Assembly: GCF_047948215.1 (NCBI RefSeq)
Contig: NC_134460.1
Coordinates: 122,525,324 to 122,589,323 of the forward strand
DNA from: Lycorma delicatula
Taxonomy: Eukaryota > Arthropoda > Insecta > Hemiptera > Fulgoridae
Length of the DNA stretch: 64,000 nucleotides
Direction: 5' to 3'
Position 1 is the stretch's first letter. Each line of letters begins with the position of its first letter. Under the pieces are notes generated by a model. The model saw only the letters and a program-made list of their open reading frames with translations, made no database searches and had not been told where the DNA came from. Positions 61,881 to 64,000 of this stretch are shown one piece after another. The translations under genes and the position numbers were made by a program.

Positions 61881-62547
61881 AGTATTTTTATAAATTGTTA
61901 CCAAAGAATAAAAATAAACAATAGAAAATTTTGACCAATTTCATAGAAAAAAATTAAAAATAAAATAAAACAAAACCAGAAAATCAGTACTACCTTATCA
62001 ATCAGAAACAAATTTTTTAAACTTATCTTTTCCTCAATTATTTCTACTGATGTTTTATTAATACAAAATATTTTAATAAATGTTGAGAATGTAAAAAGAA
62101 AAAATGTTTTTATAATTAACCCTATAGATTAATTTTCACTGGCTTTTGATACATTATTCAAATTCATGTGGCAATAAAATTATATTACAAGGGTAATTAA
62201 GTACTTATAGAGAAACAAACATATTCATTAATTGTTACAATAGGCAGAATTTATCATAAAAAATAAACAGTTGTATAGATGCTCGTACATGTAATTTAAT
62301 ATTAACAAACAAAAACAGACACAAGCATATAATCAACATTTTAATCAAGTAATTTTAATCTTGACAAAAACCTATGCTATACCTATAATCATTTATAACA
62401 GAATGGATGTATTTGTAAGTGACACACAAGCTTCAACTTACAATCATAACTACAAATAATAACAGAGAAAAAATACAAATATTTTGTAAAAAAAAAAGAT
62501 TGGAAAACGAAAAAAAAAAATTAGGCTAAACCTAATGTTATAAACGC

Positions 62548-62578
<31 letters not shown>

Positions 62579-63599
62579 AACACACACACACACACAAAAG
62601 TAACCCTTGAGCAACTTGTGACAAGTTTATTAATTAAAGATATGATCTTTTAAATTATATTGACGATACAAGCCTGTTTACAAAACTAATTTGAGATAAT
62701 GAATGGAATTTGATTTTTTACGTTATGCCAAATAATAATATTTGTTTATAAATTCTAATCAGAACAGAGGAGATTTTTTAAATTATGTATAGAGAAAAAA
62801 AAATTCTCTTTTATGGGTCCAATGTCGGAATTCGCTCAATATATTTTGTTTTATATTTTGGATATGAGAAGTAACGCAGAAAAAAAAACAATGAATAGTG
62901 ATTTGATTAATGAAACTTTGCAATAATATAAGGAGTTGTTTACTTATCAAATTTGGTCAAAATGAATGAAAGCAATATCGAAGAGTTTTTTTAATATGTT
63001 ATTTTTATCAGATTTATTTTTTTTCATAAATATTATGTTGCTTATTTTGAGATCATATGTTTATGTACTTTATAAAATGTTTATGTTGTGGTTAAAATCA
63101 TTATCACTATGGGATACGTTTGTGAAACTAATTCTGTGGTTATGTGAGGTACCTGAATATTCTTCTTATACCTTTGAATAAATGTGCAACCAGTCTGCCC
63201 AATTTAGTATTCTCTGCAATAAGAAGAGTTTAATTTTCAAAATAACCTCATAGTACCAGAATATATATATATAAAGACTTACCTTCAAATTGACAATTTT
63301 ATAAGTGGCATATAAAAATTATTATCTCAACATATTTGGACTCCAATAAATTTAAAAAGAAACTAAATCTGATAAATTACATTAAAAATTGTGTATTAAA
63401 TGAAATAAAATATTCTGTCGTAAAAGAGAAAGGGTTCTTTTAAAGTTCATTGGGTAACATCAATGCAATATTTTTTTAATTTAAATTAATAAAAAAAAGC
63501 TTTGATGATATATAAATGAATACACAAGGATTCCTTCCTTAGGTAATCTACAAAGATCAACTGTGAATACAAGTGAATGTAACCAATTTTCTAAATTTA
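61881..63599. other. AT-rich DNA, no gene recognised
   Basis: No exon recognised. A (TA)n block at 62548-62578 is followed by (CA)n at 62581-62596. The 71-codon plus-strand frame at 62966-63181 is hydrophobic and T-rich, shows no motif, and is best explained by composition. Confidence 0.5.
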
Positions 63600-63755
63600 G
63601 TTTTTTGCTTGATTGATTCATCACATGAGTTCAAAGCTTTTATATCTGAATATAAAAATGAAAATGTTGTTGCATATGAAAAATTCCATATGCCTGATCC
63701 GGATTCATACCTGGGATTTCTGTATGCAAGGCCAAAACACTACCACTCCACAATG
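63600..63755 (-). mobile_element. tRNA-derived SINE-2, minus-strand copy
   Basis: On the minus strand: GGTAGTGTTTTGGCCTTGCA, a B-box-derived CAGGTATGAATCCGGATCAG, GCATATGGAATTTTTCATAT, then an AT-rich 3' region. Its order matches 26838-26935, with substitutions in the B box. The short plus-strand frames across it are accidental. Confidence 0.7.
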
Positions 63756-64000
63756 GAGATCAGCAGGGTGGTATTTATTTAACTTTTTTTTAAATTAAGA
63801 CAAAGTATCACTCTGTCAATATGAAGCCCCTTTCAATAACAGTTCTAGAATGTCAGCTAATAATAAAAAGTGTTTTAAACTAAAAAAAAATTTTTGTTAC
63901 ATTTCCAGCAGGTCTAAAAATATTTTTGAAAATTGAATATTCCACACAAAAATAAAGATATTAAATTTCCATAAAACCCCCTCCCTTCCCACCAGTATTG

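Noticed and set aside
62966..63181. A small membrane protein gene
   Set aside because: T-rich codons give leucine/phenylalanine runs by composition; no conserved neighbour, splice sites or family resemblance.

Overview
This is a strongly AT-rich, intron- and transposon-dominated window of an animal nuclear genome. It has no operons, no bacterial-type gene density and no long host reading frame. The content points to an insect, and a large-genome hemipteran is my best guess. It holds many mariner/Tc1-type and DUF4817-type transposase fossils, two tRNA-derived SINE families, an R1-clade LINE tail, hAT fossils and microsatellites. The species cannot be fixed from the sequence.

Host coding sequence is sparse. 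The best supported piece is one exon on the minus strand (16945-17160) with clean splice sites. Its 72 residues align by eye with the first PTB domain of TBC1D1/TBC1D4 (AS160, fly pollux) Rab-GAPs. A second, weaker exon candidate on the same strand is at 23841-23952 and I do not recognise its protein. If the first call is right, much of the window is probably intron of that gene, which explains the load of transposon relics.

Layout. 1-12600: AT-rich DNA with three tRNA-SINE copies. 12637-13537: a fold-back structure of nested inverted repeats split by an hAT MITE. 14640-15575: 3' end of an R1-like LINE. 16945-17160: host exon. 21087-21638: CA/GA microsatellite and the tail of a second LINE. 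26690-26935: SINE-1 abutting SINE-2. 28711-28980: tandem repeat carrying CTCF-like motifs. 30700-32860: minus-strand mariner and DUF4817-type fossils, one split by a SINE with target-site duplications. 34786-35889: DUF4817-type element with both terminal inverted repeats. 36578-37330: Tc1-like transposase fossil. 40409-41269, 51223-53349 and 58113-58739: three copies of one non-coding repeat, the second split by a TA-flanked transposon. 42600-43430: chimera of two mariner lineages. 45085-46240: BED-finger hAT fossil. 48790-49790 and 56144-57177: more DUF4817-type fossils. 57180-58015: a GC-rich island with three successive histone-type mRNA 3' stem-loops on the minus strand. 60121-61410: repeat pair and mariner tail. 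61746-63755: two more SINE-2 copies.

Nothing here works together as a pathway. The coherent story is one of insertion, nesting and decay. The most unusual item is the array of histone-type stem-loops in a GC-rich segment that encodes no histone. I see no CRISPR array, rRNA gene, canonical tRNA gene or recognisable viral gene.
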